A stretch of DNA of 40,350 nucleotides from Aquificaceae bacterium (GTDB lineage: Bacteria; Aquificota; Aquificia; Aquificales; Aquificaceae): the NCBI GenBank assembly GCA_025062075.1, contig JANXBA010000025.1, positions 1-40,350 of the forward strand, given 5' to 3'. The translations under genes and the position numbers were made by a program. The notes under the pieces are model-generated. The model was not told the DNA's origin and searched no databases. It saw only the letters and a list, made by a program, of their open reading frames with translations. How positions within the stretch are numbered: the first letter of the stretch is position 1; each line of letters starts with the position of its first letter. Shown one piece after another: positions 33,284 to 40,350 of the stretch.

Positions 33284-34035
33284 TGGAGAGCATCGTAGAA
33301 GTAAGCGGTCTTAATCTTACTCTGGGTGGGAAGAGCATACTCAAAGAGGTGAGCTTTCAGGTTTACAAGGGGGAGGTCTTTACCATTCTGGGTGGAAGCG
33401 GAAGCGGAAAAACCACCATAACCAAATGTCTGGTGGGTCTGTACAGGCCTGCATCGGGTAGGGTGCGGGTCTTTGGCAAAGACGTGGCCTTGCTCAGTCA
33501 GTTGGAGCTGGACGAGCTAAGAAAGGGCATTGGATACGTCTTCCAAAGTGGAGCGCTTTTTGACAGCCTAAAAGTCTGGGAGAATGTGGTGTTCTACCAT
33601 CTGGAGCATCACAGCATGGACAGAGAAGAGCTCAAGTCTACGGCGCTCAAGTATCTGAACATGGTTGGTCTGTCGGAGGAACACTTAGACCTTTATCCTT
33701 CGGAGCTCTCCGGAGGTATGCGGAAGAGGGTGGGAATAGCCAGAGCCATAGCCACAGAACCCCGTCTTCTAATCTACGACGAGCCCACCTCTGGCCTTGA
33801 CCCCATCACCAGCAGGCTCATAGACGAGCTCATCCTGTGGCTGAGAGGCAGGACGGGTTCCTCCGCCATAGTGGTGTCCCATGACCTGGTCTCTGCTTTT
33901 TCCATATCAGACCGCCTACTGGTGCTCAAGGAGGGTCGGGTGTTGCAGGTAGGCACGCGGGAAGAGCTCCTCAACTCATCCATACCCTTTGTGAGGGAGT
34001 TTCTGAAAAAGGGGCTTGGCAACTTCAGCGTCTGA
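33283..34035 (+). CDS. ABC transporter ATP-binding protein, MlaF/Ttg2A-like
   Basis: A 250-residue ATPase with Walker A GGSGSGKTT (about 37-45), the MlaF-type VFQSGALFDSLKVWENV, signature LSGGMRKRVGIARA, Walker B LLIYDEPTSGLDPITSR and switch His in VVSHDL. The GGMRKR form is typical of MlaF, the ATPase that drives phospholipid transport between membranes with MlaE and MlaD. No permease or MCE-domain gene follows, so the rest of the complex lies elsewhere. Coupling to a phosphatidyltransferase gene fits a lipid role. I use the ATG at 33283 rather than the TTG one codon earlier. The 3' end overlaps the convergent gene by 11 bp. Confidence 0.82.
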   Translation: MESIVEVSGLNLTLGGKSILKEVSFQVYKGEVFTILGGSGSGKTTITKCLVGLYRPASGRVRVFGKDVALLSQLELDELRKGIGYVFQSGALFDSLKVWENVVFYHLEHHSMDREELKSTALKYLNMVGLSEEHLDLYPSELSGGMRKRVGIARAIATEPRLLIYDEPTSGLDPITSRLIDELILWLRGRTGSSAIVVSHDLVSAFSISDRLLVLKEGRVLQVGTREELLNSSIPFVREFLKKGLGNFSV

Positions 34036-34879
34036 GCCTAAACTTCCTGAAAAGTCTCACCAGTGCGACGGCCAACAGGCTCCACCATCCGCCACCCGTG
34101 CCAGTGGAGCAGCCTCCCCCACCGCCACCTGCAGGAGGAGAGGTATTCTCCAGCAGAACGATGGGGTCTCTTATCACGTTTGGCGTAAGGTCTGTGTCCA
34201 TGAAAGAGTTGTCTTGCACCACGAAGGTGACTACAGAGCCCCGTATGTCTGCCTGAGAGGTTATGTCGTAGAGGGTTCCACCCACCTGTTTGAGTAGCCT
34301 ACTGCCTGCAGGTATGGGTCTTGGAAAGACCAGGCGCACCGTCTCGTAACCCGTGTTCGTGGTGAGGGAAAACTCTATGGCTCCGTAAGGTGCCACGAAG
34401 CCTTCAGGAGGCGAGAAGGTAATCCCACTCTGCCTGAAGCTAAGAATCTGGGAAGAGGTCTCCAGTCTCACCAGGCCGACGAGAGTGTCAACGGTCCGCG
34501 TGTAGGCAGGGTCTACGTTGGGCGCAGTGGGAGGTGGGTTAGATATGGGGGGAGCGGACCTTATGAGGACAAACTCGGCTATACAGCTTTTGTTGGAATC
34601 TACGATTATGGTGCAGTTTCTGTTAGTTCCACAACTGGCGCAGTCGCCTCTCCACTCAGAGAAGGCAGAGCCCCTGTCTGGAGTAGATTGTAGCGTCACG
34701 TTAGCTCCCGCAGTGAAGTTAGCAGAGCAGGTGCCACCGCAGTTTATACCAGCAGGACCGCTTATAACACTTCCGGTGCCGTTCCCCACTTTGTTAACGG
34801 TCAAGGTGTGAGTTTGCGGAGTTTGTGCATAGGCCATCCCTAAGGATAGGGAAGCAATCAAAGACAGCTTTCTCAACAT
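34025..34879 (-). CDS. Secreted surface protein with InlB-like repeat and Gly-Cys C-terminal sorting signal
   Basis: A 284-residue exported protein. The signal peptide is residues 1-19 (ending AYAQ). Residues about 24-103 form a divergent InlB B-repeat-like domain with several Cys (GINCGGTCSANF, FSEWRGDCASCG). Residues about 150-245 match the pattern of the choice-of-anchor U domain (PYGAIEFSLTTNTGY, then FPRPIPAGSRLLK). The C-terminus is tripartite: GGGGGGCS (251-258), a short hydrophobic helix (WWSLLAVALVRLF) and an Arg cluster. This resembles the MYXO/Synerg/GlyGly-CTERM signals that are cut and anchored at the surface. It is the last gene of the cAMP-linked operon, 11 bp after the lipoprotein gene. 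Confidence 0.75.
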   Translation of the reverse strand: MLRKLSLIASLSLGMAYAQTPQTHTLTVNKVGNGTGSVISGPAGINCGGTCSANFTAGANVTLQSTPDRGSAFSEWRGDCASCGTNRNCTIIVDSNKSCIAEFVLIRSAPPISNPPPTAPNVDPAYTRTVDTLVGLVRLETSSQILSFRQSGITFSPPEGFVAPYGAIEFSLTTNTGYETVRLVFPRPIPAGSRLLKQVGGTLYDITSQADIRGSVVTFVVQDNSFMDTDLTPNVIRDPIVLLENTSPPAGGGGGGCSTGTGGGWWSLLAVALVRLFRKFRLRR

Positions 34880-34890
34880 GGCTAACCTCC

Positions 34891-35580
34891 TCAGAAGGGC
34901 CTACATTGGTCTCCTGGGCTTTGGTAGTCAGAAAGTCTAAAACCGAAGGAGTAGTTAACTTTCCTGGTTATGCCCGAGCTTAGCTCCACCAAGTCTAGCT
35001 CAAGGTTGGCAATACCGCTGCAAATGCCCCTGTAAGAGAGTATTTGAAACTCCGTTTGGCATCCGTCCTGATTTACGAAGACATAAGGCACCTGAACTAA
35101 GAGATTTCTCTTCATTTCCTGGGTTATGGGCTGTAAGGTTACGGTAGTCTGCCCGTTGGGTAAAAGGGAAACGCCCACCGGAAATTCGTAGACTCCGGGT
35201 ATGCAACCTGTGAAGCTTATTCTGTAGCTCCTGAAGAGCACCGAAGATGGGCTTGCGGGTATAGCTCTTCCAAAAGGGTCCCTTATGGGGTCAACAAAGA
35301 AGGTGAGCCGAAGAATTTCGTTGGTTATGTTGTAGGAAATGCACGCGTCGCCCACTCTCGCAACCTGGTCACATCTAGGGAAACCGGAGTTAACGCTCGC
35401 AGTTGTAAGAATGTGATTGACCACGTCCACGTCAAGGAACTCGGGGTCGCCTCTTAAAATACTCACCGTCACCGTGTTAAAGGCGAGCATGTCGCCGGAC
35501 AAACCTTTAGAACTACCCCCACATCCTACTATGGACAGTGCGGTAGCAACCACCCAAGCACCAAAGTAAGACCTTTTCAT
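34891..35580 (-). CDS. Predicted lipoprotein of unknown function
   Basis: A 229-residue protein with a lipoprotein signal peptide and lipobox (ALSIVGC, Cys20), so it is anchored in the cell envelope. The mature part appears beta-rich with at least six further Cys (RCDQ, DACIS, TGCIPG, DGCQTE, GICSG, QCRPF), suggesting disulfides. I know no family for it. A GGGAGG site precedes the ATG. It sits between the HD-GYP gene (15-bp gap) and the sorted surface protein (11-bp gap), so the two exported proteins may work together. Confidence 0.7.
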   Translation of the reverse strand: MKRSYFGAWVVATALSIVGCGGSSKGLSGDMLAFNTVTVSILRGDPEFLDVDVVNHILTTASVNSGFPRCDQVARVGDACISYNITNEILRLTFFVDPIRDPFGRAIPASPSSVLFRSYRISFTGCIPGVYEFPVGVSLLPNGQTTVTLQPITQEMKRNLLVQVPYVFVNQDGCQTEFQILSYRGICSGIANLELDLVELSSGITRKVNYSFGFRLSDYQSPGDQCRPF

Positions 35581-35595
35581 TTTGTTCCTCCCTTC

Positions 35596-36678
35596 TCAGT
35601 CTGGGTACTTTTCTTTTATTATAAGCACTTCCTCCAAGTTCTGGAAGAAAACTTCCAAAAGTTCAGGGTCAAAGTGTTTGCCCGAGAGCCTTCTCATGTA
35701 GTCGAGTGCCTCCTCCACGCTCCAGGCAGGTTTGTAAGGTCTCTTGGAGGTAAGGGCGTCAAACACGTCCGCTATGGAGGTTATGCGGGCTTCCACGCAT
35801 ATCTCCTCCCCTCTCTTTCCGTAGGGGTAGCCCGTCCCGTCCCACCTTTCGTGATGCTCCAGAGATATGCGCGCTGCCATCTGTAGGAGCTCGTTCTCGC
35901 TGTCCTTGAGAATTTCGTAACCTATTATGGTGTGCCTCTTCATGATTTCCCACTCTTCCCCTTCCAGTTTGCCCTTCTTGAGGAGTATGGCGTCCGGCAC
36001 GCCTATCTTACCTATGTCGTGCATGGGTGCAGCCATTTGCAAGTTGTAGCAGTACTCCTCGTCGTATCCCGATTTTTGGGCTATCAGACTTGCGATGAGA
36101 CCGATGCGCACTATGTGGTTGTACGTTTCCGGGTCCTTGTATTCGGCGGCATGGGATAGTCTCATTACCGTTTCCCTGTAGGCGGACCTTATCTTTTGGT
36201 AGAGCAGGCCAGCCTCTATTGAGTTGCCTGCGTAAGTGGCCAGCAGTTGCAAGAGCTCCATGTCCTCCAAGCTGAAATCTCCGCTGAGCTTGTTAATGGC
36301 CTGAAACACCCCTATGACCCTACCTCTGCTGTCTGTCAGAGGAACTGCCAGTATGTTTCTGGTTATGTATCCGGTGGCTTTGTCTACTTCTTTGTTAAAA
36401 CGCGGGTCCGCATAGGCATCATGTATAAGCAGAGGTTCACCTGAAGCAAAGACCGCACCCACCACGCCGGCATTGGCTGGGACCTCTATTTTGACATTTC
36501 CATGGGCCACCATGGTGTAGAGCGTGTCTTTAGAGCTGTCGTGGAGAAAAAGGCTACACCTGTCCACTTCAAGTAAGTCCTTGGCTAAGTCCGCCAGCAG
36601 GGGTATGAGCTTCTCTGCGTTGCGCTCTCTGGCTATGCTCCCTGCAGAGCTAAGCAGACGTTTGAGCTTATCAGACAT
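35596..36678 (-). CDS. GAF / HD-GYP c-di-GMP phosphodiesterase
   Basis: A 360-residue cytoplasmic protein with an N-terminal GAF domain (about 20-160, including CSLFLHD, NILAVPLTDSRGRVIGVFQA) and a C-terminal HD-GYP domain (about 170-350). Metal and catalytic motifs are intact: MHDIGKIGVPD (His220, Asp221), KRHTIIG, HHERWDGTGYP (275-285) and IADVFDALTS. HD-GYP enzymes break c-di-GMP to GMP; GAF domains can bind cyclic nucleotides or other small ligands. Its start overlaps the Crp-like gene by 8 bp, so it is made with the cAMP machinery. That the GAF domain senses cAMP is a testable inference. Confidence 0.92.
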   Translation of the reverse strand: MSDKLKRLLSSAGSIARERNAEKLIPLLADLAKDLLEVDRCSLFLHDSSKDTLYTMVAHGNVKIEVPANAGVVGAVFASGEPLLIHDAYADPRFNKEVDKATGYITRNILAVPLTDSRGRVIGVFQAINKLSGDFSLEDMELLQLLATYAGNSIEAGLLYQKIRSAYRETVMRLSHAAEYKDPETYNHIVRIGLIASLIAQKSGYDEEYCYNLQMAAPMHDIGKIGVPDAILLKKGKLEGEEWEIMKRHTIIGYEILKDSENELLQMAARISLEHHERWDGTGYPYGKRGEEICVEARITSIADVFDALTSKRPYKPAWSVEEALDYMRRLSGKHFDPELLEVFFQNLEEVLIIKEKYPD

Positions 36679-37363
36679 AAGCTATGCTCCTGAGGTAGGA
36701 CTTTAGCCTGTCTGGGTTGAACTTCACCTTGTAGAGCACCTCTTCCTTTCCGTCCTCACCCAGGAGTGTGGACTCCTCCGCCTCCACGACGCCAGCCCTA
36801 ACAAAGGCGTTTATGATGCTTTCTACTTTGCTGCTTTCCAATCCATACTCCGTGCAAAATTTTCTAATGTACAGCTCCGTAACACTCTGCTCCGCTTCGC
36901 CGTAAGAAGCCTCCTCTACCCTCCTGTTCTCCAAAAGGTACATGCCCAATACGTACATCAACTTTGAAGTCATTATGCTTATGACCCTTCTGTTTAGGTT
37001 GTTGATGCGTTTTGACAGCTCTTTCAACATGGTGTGGGCAAGCTCTGGCACACGGCTTACTGCGGAGAGGAAAGTCTCTACATCAAAGACCAGGGCGGTC
37101 ACTACGGAGGAAGCTCTTACTGTGGCAGTCCTCTCCCCCTCTAAGAAGATTCCCATTTCGCCGAAGATACTCCCAGGGCCAGCCAGACCCACGAAGACCT
37201 CGTCTTCACCTACCCCCTTCTTAAAGACGGAGGCGTGTCCGCTCAGCAGGACGAAGACCTTGTCAGCTTTTTCACCCTCCTTTAGGATAACATCGCCCAT
37301 GTTGAACTTGACCTCTTCTCCTAATTCCTTTATTTTGCTTATCATTTCCTCCCTTAACTGCAT
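36671..37363 (-). CDS. Crp/Fnr-type cyclic-nucleotide-binding regulator
   Basis: A 230-residue protein with an N-terminal cyclic-nucleotide-binding domain (about 10-115). The phosphate-binding cassette has the ligand residues in place: IFGEMGIFLEGERTATVRA (Glu69, Arg78). A dimer helix follows and then a C-terminal winged-helix-like region (about 165-210, LYIRKFCTEYGLESSKVESI) that is weaker than in Crp. It most likely binds cAMP made by the cyclase of the same operon. A GGAGGT site precedes the ATG, and an inverted repeat overlapping a -10 box lies upstream (37378-37405). Possible autoregulation is inference. Confidence 0.85.
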   Translation of the reverse strand: MQLREEMISKIKELGEEVKFNMGDVILKEGEKADKVFVLLSGHASVFKKGVGEDEVFVGLAGPGSIFGEMGIFLEGERTATVRASSVVTALVFDVETFLSAVSRVPELAHTMLKELSKRINNLNRRVISIMTSKLMYVLGMYLLENRRVEEASYGEAEQSVTELYIRKFCTEYGLESSKVESIINAFVRAGVVEAEESTLLGEDGKEEVLYKVKFNPDRLKSYLRSIAYV

Positions 37364-37377
37364 AACTCTACCTCCGG

Positions 37378-37405
37378 ACGGTTTAGTTTTATTATTTTAA
37401 ACCGT
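37378..37405 (-). promoter_or_regulatory. Inverted repeat with internal -10 upstream of the Crp-like gene
   Basis: A perfect 8-bp inverted repeat, ACGGTTTA and TAAACCGT, with a 12-nt AT-rich centre. On the minus strand the centre and arm contain TAAAAT (37399-37394), so a bound dimer would cover a promoter. The predicted start is near 37387, 24 nt before the ATG. Confidence 0.45.
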
Positions 37406-38191
37406 TAGCTTGCGTTTACCCACTATGGGATACACTTTGTAGTCTAATTTTCTGAGTTCTTCCAACACTTCCTTCTCGTGAGAGGGTTTGATGTGAACTA
37501 CATACACCCGTAGGTCTTTCCTGCTTATGAGTTTTATGTCTTCTCTCAAGCTCTGAGGAGTGTGGTGCAGGCTTGCCTGCGCTACCATGGACATGTAAGA
37601 AGGGAAGGACACATCCACCAAAACTAGTTTTATCTCGGGGTCTTCCTGTATCATCTTCCACAGCTCCGGGTTGCGGTAGGTGTCTGAGGTGTATACTATC
37701 CCTCTGCCTTCCCTCTTGACGATAAGGCTTACGGTAGGTACCGTGTGTCTGCTCTCCACTGGTATGAGCCTGTAGCCGTCTATGTGGTACTCCTGTAGAG
37801 GTTTTATCTGCACGTACTCAACGGCATACTCATCGGTGGTAGGAAGCTTCAGAGAACTAAACTCAGGCCACACATCCCAGTTCATGATGTTTTTCCTCAA
37901 AGAGTCCAGCGTCTCAGGCAGACCGTATATCTTGAGAGGCTTTTCTCTGAGGCCGTATGTGTAGTCTATGAGAAAGGGTATGTCAACCAAGTGGTCCAAG
38001 TGAGAATGTGTTAACACTACGTGCTCCACCTGCAGGAGTTTATCTCTACTGAGGGCAAAAATGTTGCCAGCGTCCAGCAGAAGGCTTTCTGGTAGGTAAA
38101 GGCACATGCTGTACCTGTCTTTTGCCCGGCCTCCAGCACTTCCCAGCACGTAGAAAAACCAGCCGTTACTTTTCTTTTGCCACATACACAC
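37397..38191 (-). CDS. MBL-fold protein resembling class II cyclic-nucleotide phosphodiesterase
   Basis: A 264-residue metallo-beta-lactamase-fold hydrolase. The metal motif is THSHLDHL (61-68), and further ligands appear in SRHTVP, YTSDTYR and VVHIKP. The segment IYGLPETLDSLRKNIMNWD, followed by VWPEFSS, resembles class II 3',5'-cyclic-AMP phosphodiesterases (yeast Pde1, Vibrio CpdP), where this region shapes the active site. Lying between an adenylate cyclase (26-bp overlap) and a cyclic-nucleotide-binding regulator, it most likely breaks cAMP. A generic MBL hydrolase such as an RNase Z-like enzyme is the alternative. Confidence 0.75.
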   Translation of the reverse strand: MCMWQKKSNGWFFYVLGSAGGRAKDRYSMCLYLPESLLLDAGNIFALSRDKLLQVEHVVLTHSHLDHLVDIPFLIDYTYGLREKPLKIYGLPETLDSLRKNIMNWDVWPEFSSLKLPTTDEYAVEYVQIKPLQEYHIDGYRLIPVESRHTVPTVSLIVKREGRGIVYTSDTYRNPELWKMIQEDPEIKLVLVDVSFPSYMSMVAQASLHHTPQSLREDIKLISRKDLRVYVVHIKPSHEKEVLEELRKLDYKVYPIVGKRKLTV

Positions 38192-40223
38192 CCTCCCATC
38201 TCTCCGGCGGTTCCAACACCAGTTGCCTGCAACGCTTTAACATGGCTTCAGAGGGACCGTCGTTAAATTTTAACACGAGCTCTTCAAACTCTATCATGGC
38301 CTCTTCAAAGTGGCCTTTAAAGTATCTGTCCAGAGCTCTCTCGTAGAGCTCCTTCAAGAGCCTGTTGTTAGGGGTGTCTTCCATAAGCTCGTAGAGTAGA
38401 ACTGCCTGACTTTTCCCCTTTACCGCCACTCGGTCCAGAGGTCTTAAGAGAAACTCCTCTTCAAGCCCTTTTGCGGTAAACTGGCTCAAGATGATGTTCG
38501 TGTTGTAGAGTTTGTTGAGTCCCTCAAGCCTTGAGGCCAAGTTGACCGTGTCTCCTATGGCGGTGTAGTCAAAGCGAACCCTTGACCCCATGTTGCCTAC
38601 GACCGCGTACCCTGTGTTTATGCCTATGCCCACGTTCAGCTCAAGCCCAAACTTGGCCTTAAAGCCAGCGTTGAGCTCTTTTAGCCTTCTCACCATTCTC
38701 AAGGCGGTCCTACAGGCCCTGTCCCTGTGCTGTGGTAGGTCCAAGGGGGCGTTAAAAACAGCCATGATGGCGTCTCCTATGTACTTGTCCAGCATCCCGC
38801 CCTCCTCTAGCACTATAAGGGTCATGGGCTCTAAGTATTCGTTGAGCAGGGAAACCAACTTCTCCGGGTCAAGCCCTTCTGAAAGGGTGGTAAAACCGCG
38901 CAGGTCTGAAAACAGCACCGTTATCTCCCGCTTCTCTCCTCCCAGCTTGAGCTTTTCTGGGTCCTTCAGGATTATTTCTAAGAGCTGAGGGGAAACATAG
39001 CTGGAGAAGGCCTTTTTTAGCTCACCCACCCTGCGTTCAGAGGTGTAGTAGAGGTAGGTTTCTACCGTCAGGTAAGAAAAGCTCAGAGAAAGCAGGGGAT
39101 AGAAGAAGGGCACGTAAACCTTCATGTAAACAAACAGGAGCACGCAGGCAGAGAAGACGGACAGAAGCAGTGTTAAGTACATTACCGCCCTGTGTCTTAA
39201 CTTTTTCAGGGCAAGGAATGAAAGGGGGAGCAAACCCAAGAAGGGCACCAGCACATAAAGGCTCTGGGAAAAATCTCTTACTAAGTCTCTGGTGAGAAGG
39301 TTGGAAAGGGCGATGTAGTGCAGGTACACGCCAGGAGTGGCCGGGTCAAGAGGAGTGGGCCTTATGTCGTAGATGCCTATTTCAGTAGCTCCCACCAAAA
39401 CCACTTTGTCCTTCAAGGATACCTTTCCCTGCAGCACTTCTACCGCAGGCACTACTTTTACCGTCTTTGTGGAGGGAAAGTTGAGGAGAAGGGAGTTCCT
39501 GTTGGAAAGCGGAAGAGTAAACTCACCGAGCTTTGCCTCCTCTATGCCCGAGGAGGATACCACGAGCTCTAAGTCCTTGTTCTCTAAGAATCTGTAGGCC
39601 TGTAAGGCCATGGAGGGGAAGATACTGCCTTGGAACATGTAGGCCACAGGATACCTTCTGTACAGACCGTCAGGGTCAGGCTCGGAGTTGAAAGGTGCTT
39701 GGGCCAAAACTGCACTGGCTATGGGTCTTACGCTGAGCTCCACAAAGGGAAACTCCTTTATGCCCACTCTGCTTTCCAACTTTTTGACCCTTAGAAGTTC
39801 GCTGTCTCTGAGAAGGTCTGCCTCTTCAGAGGTGGCGGTTTTGGTAGCGTCCCTGCGGAAGAAAAAGCCCATTATAGCATTGCTGGTCTCCTGCAGAGCT
39901 CTTGAGAGTTCTTTGTCGCCCGGTGCAGGCTCGGAGAAGACCATGTCAAAAAGCACCAGGTTTGCCCCTGAGAGTTCCTGCACAAGTTCTGCCATAGTCT
40001 GCCTGCTCCAAGGCCACCTGCCCAACTGGTTTACGCTCTTTTCGTCTACCGCCACCACCACCAGGTCAGGGTGGGGCTCGTGTTCCTTCCCCAAAAAGTG
40101 CTGGAAAAGGTAGAGACTGTCCTCTACTCTGAGACGGACCGCTTCCATAAAACTCGGCTTGAAGTGAAAAAGAAGGAGCAAAGCCAAGCTCAAGGCAAAG
40201 TTTATGAGGGCTACCTTATGCAA
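38166..40223 (-). CDS. CHASE2-domain class III adenylate cyclase
   Basis: A 685-residue membrane protein: an N-terminal helix (about 5-20), an extracytoplasmic CHASE2 sensor (about 30-300, with PHPDLVVVAVDEKSVNQLGR and RWPWSR), three membrane helices (about 320-390) and a cyclase catalytic domain (about 432-605). Metal Asp residues are in VLFSDLRGFT (Asp440) and YIGDAIMAVF (Asp484); Lys480 favours ATP over GTP; the transition-state pair is Asn561 and Arg565 in DTVNLASRLE. It thus appears active, making cAMP in response to a signal outside the inner membrane. The start is TTG at 40223, as the frame is closed upstream; it overlaps the preceding gene by 13 bp. Confidence 0.92.
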   Translation of the reverse strand: MHKVALINFALSLALLLLFHFKPSFMEAVRLRVEDSLYLFQHFLGKEHEPHPDLVVVAVDEKSVNQLGRWPWSRQTMAELVQELSGANLVLFDMVFSEPAPGDKELSRALQETSNAIMGFFFRRDATKTATSEEADLLRDSELLRVKKLESRVGIKEFPFVELSVRPIASAVLAQAPFNSEPDPDGLYRRYPVAYMFQGSIFPSMALQAYRFLENKDLELVVSSSGIEEAKLGEFTLPLSNRNSLLLNFPSTKTVKVVPAVEVLQGKVSLKDKVVLVGATEIGIYDIRPTPLDPATPGVYLHYIALSNLLTRDLVRDFSQSLYVLVPFLGLLPLSFLALKKLRHRAVMYLTLLLSVFSACVLLFVYMKVYVPFFYPLLSLSFSYLTVETYLYYTSERRVGELKKAFSSYVSPQLLEIILKDPEKLKLGGEKREITVLFSDLRGFTTLSEGLDPEKLVSLLNEYLEPMTLIVLEEGGMLDKYIGDAIMAVFNAPLDLPQHRDRACRTALRMVRRLKELNAGFKAKFGLELNVGIGINTGYAVVGNMGSRVRFDYTAIGDTVNLASRLEGLNKLYNTNIILSQFTAKGLEEEFLLRPLDRVAVKGKSQAVLLYELMEDTPNNRLLKELYERALDRYFKGHFEEAMIEFEELVLKFNDGPSEAMLKRCRQLVLEPPERWEGVYVAKEK

Positions 40224-40350
40224 GGAGTTCTCACTTCAGGGTCTCGTGGATTTGTGTAGTCCGTGTTGGAGCGGTTCTGCTGAAGCTCCTGTTGAGCGTC
40301 CAACCTCCTTACGAAGTCTGCCCCTACTATGTAAGAACTACCTGCGGTGG
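40211..40350 (-). CDS. C-terminal end of an unidentified protein (partial)
   Basis: An open frame enters from the right edge and ends at the TAG at 40213-40211, giving 46 residues of a polar C-terminus (SSYIVGADFVRRLDAQQELQ, then NTDYTNPRDPEVRTPC). It overlaps the cyclase start by 13 bp, the coupling seen elsewhere in this operon, so it is probably the preceding operon gene. CHASE2 cyclases often follow FecR-domain genes, but nothing here proves that. Confidence 0.6.
   Translation of the reverse strand, partial: TAGSSYIVGADFVRRLDAQQELQQNRSNTDYTNPRDPEVRTPCIR

Overview
The window suggests a bacterium of the Aquificaceae (Hydrogenobacter/Thermocrinis/Aquifex relatives). The markers are a short citrate-synthase-like gene best read as citryl-CoA lyase of the reductive TCA cycle, a Trbp111-type free-standing tRNA-binding protein (described from Aquifex aeolicus), a half-length relative of sulfur oxygenase reductase, and a compact gene layout with many overlapping start and stop codons. 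The family assignment is inference from gene content; the first 133 bases are the 5' end of a 16S rRNA gene on the minus strand and could settle it.

Layout. Positions 1-342 hold the 16S 5' end, its leader and two tandem promoters with perfect TTGACA-17-TATAAT. An orphan MoxR ATPase is read away from them, facing a small membrane protein that lies behind tRNA-Ala. From 2.1 to 7.3 kb is a five-gene minus-strand efflux operon (RND-type adaptor, TolC, TetR, TolC, EmrA-type adaptor) with no inner-membrane pump gene. From 7.4 to 24.4 kb are mostly short housekeeping units: pyrB-coaBC, a decayed Uma2 nuclease gene, serA, a frameshifted glycosyltransferase, citryl-CoA lyase, a PpiD/SurA-like chaperone, dksA-type regulator plus iron alcohol dehydrogenase, the SOR-like gene, a PTPS-III-like pterin enzyme, a membrane PHP protein, trpS, a Trbp111 gene, lpxK with a flippase-like membrane protein, pabA/trpG, purD, an AtpZ-like protein and a YbgC-type thioesterase. 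From 24.4 to 28.1 kb is pstSCAB, behind a candidate Pho box.

The last 12 kb is mainly signalling. A minus-strand operon at 28.1-32.1 kb encodes a roadblock (MglB-like) protein, an MglA-like small GTPase, a zinc-ribbon/HEAT protein and an EAL-GGDEF protein. After tRNA-Ser and a short lipid/ABC operon on the plus strand, a second minus-strand operon (40.35 to 34.0 kb) encodes in order a CHASE2 adenylate cyclase, a class II cyclic-nucleotide phosphodiesterase-like MBL protein, a Crp-type cyclic-nucleotide-binding regulator and a GAF/HD-GYP c-di-GMP phosphodiesterase. It ends with a secreted lipoprotein and a surface protein carrying a Gly-Cys C-terminal sorting signal. This reads as a maker, breaker and reader of cAMP wired to c-di-GMP and to exported products.

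Genome-level patterns visible by eye: many genes have a -10 hexamer only 7-9 nt before the start codon and no Shine-Dalgarno sequence (probable leaderless mRNAs). The palindrome GAGCTC is far more frequent than chance (14 copies by hand count in 2401-4440). No CRISPR array, insertion sequence or prophage was seen.
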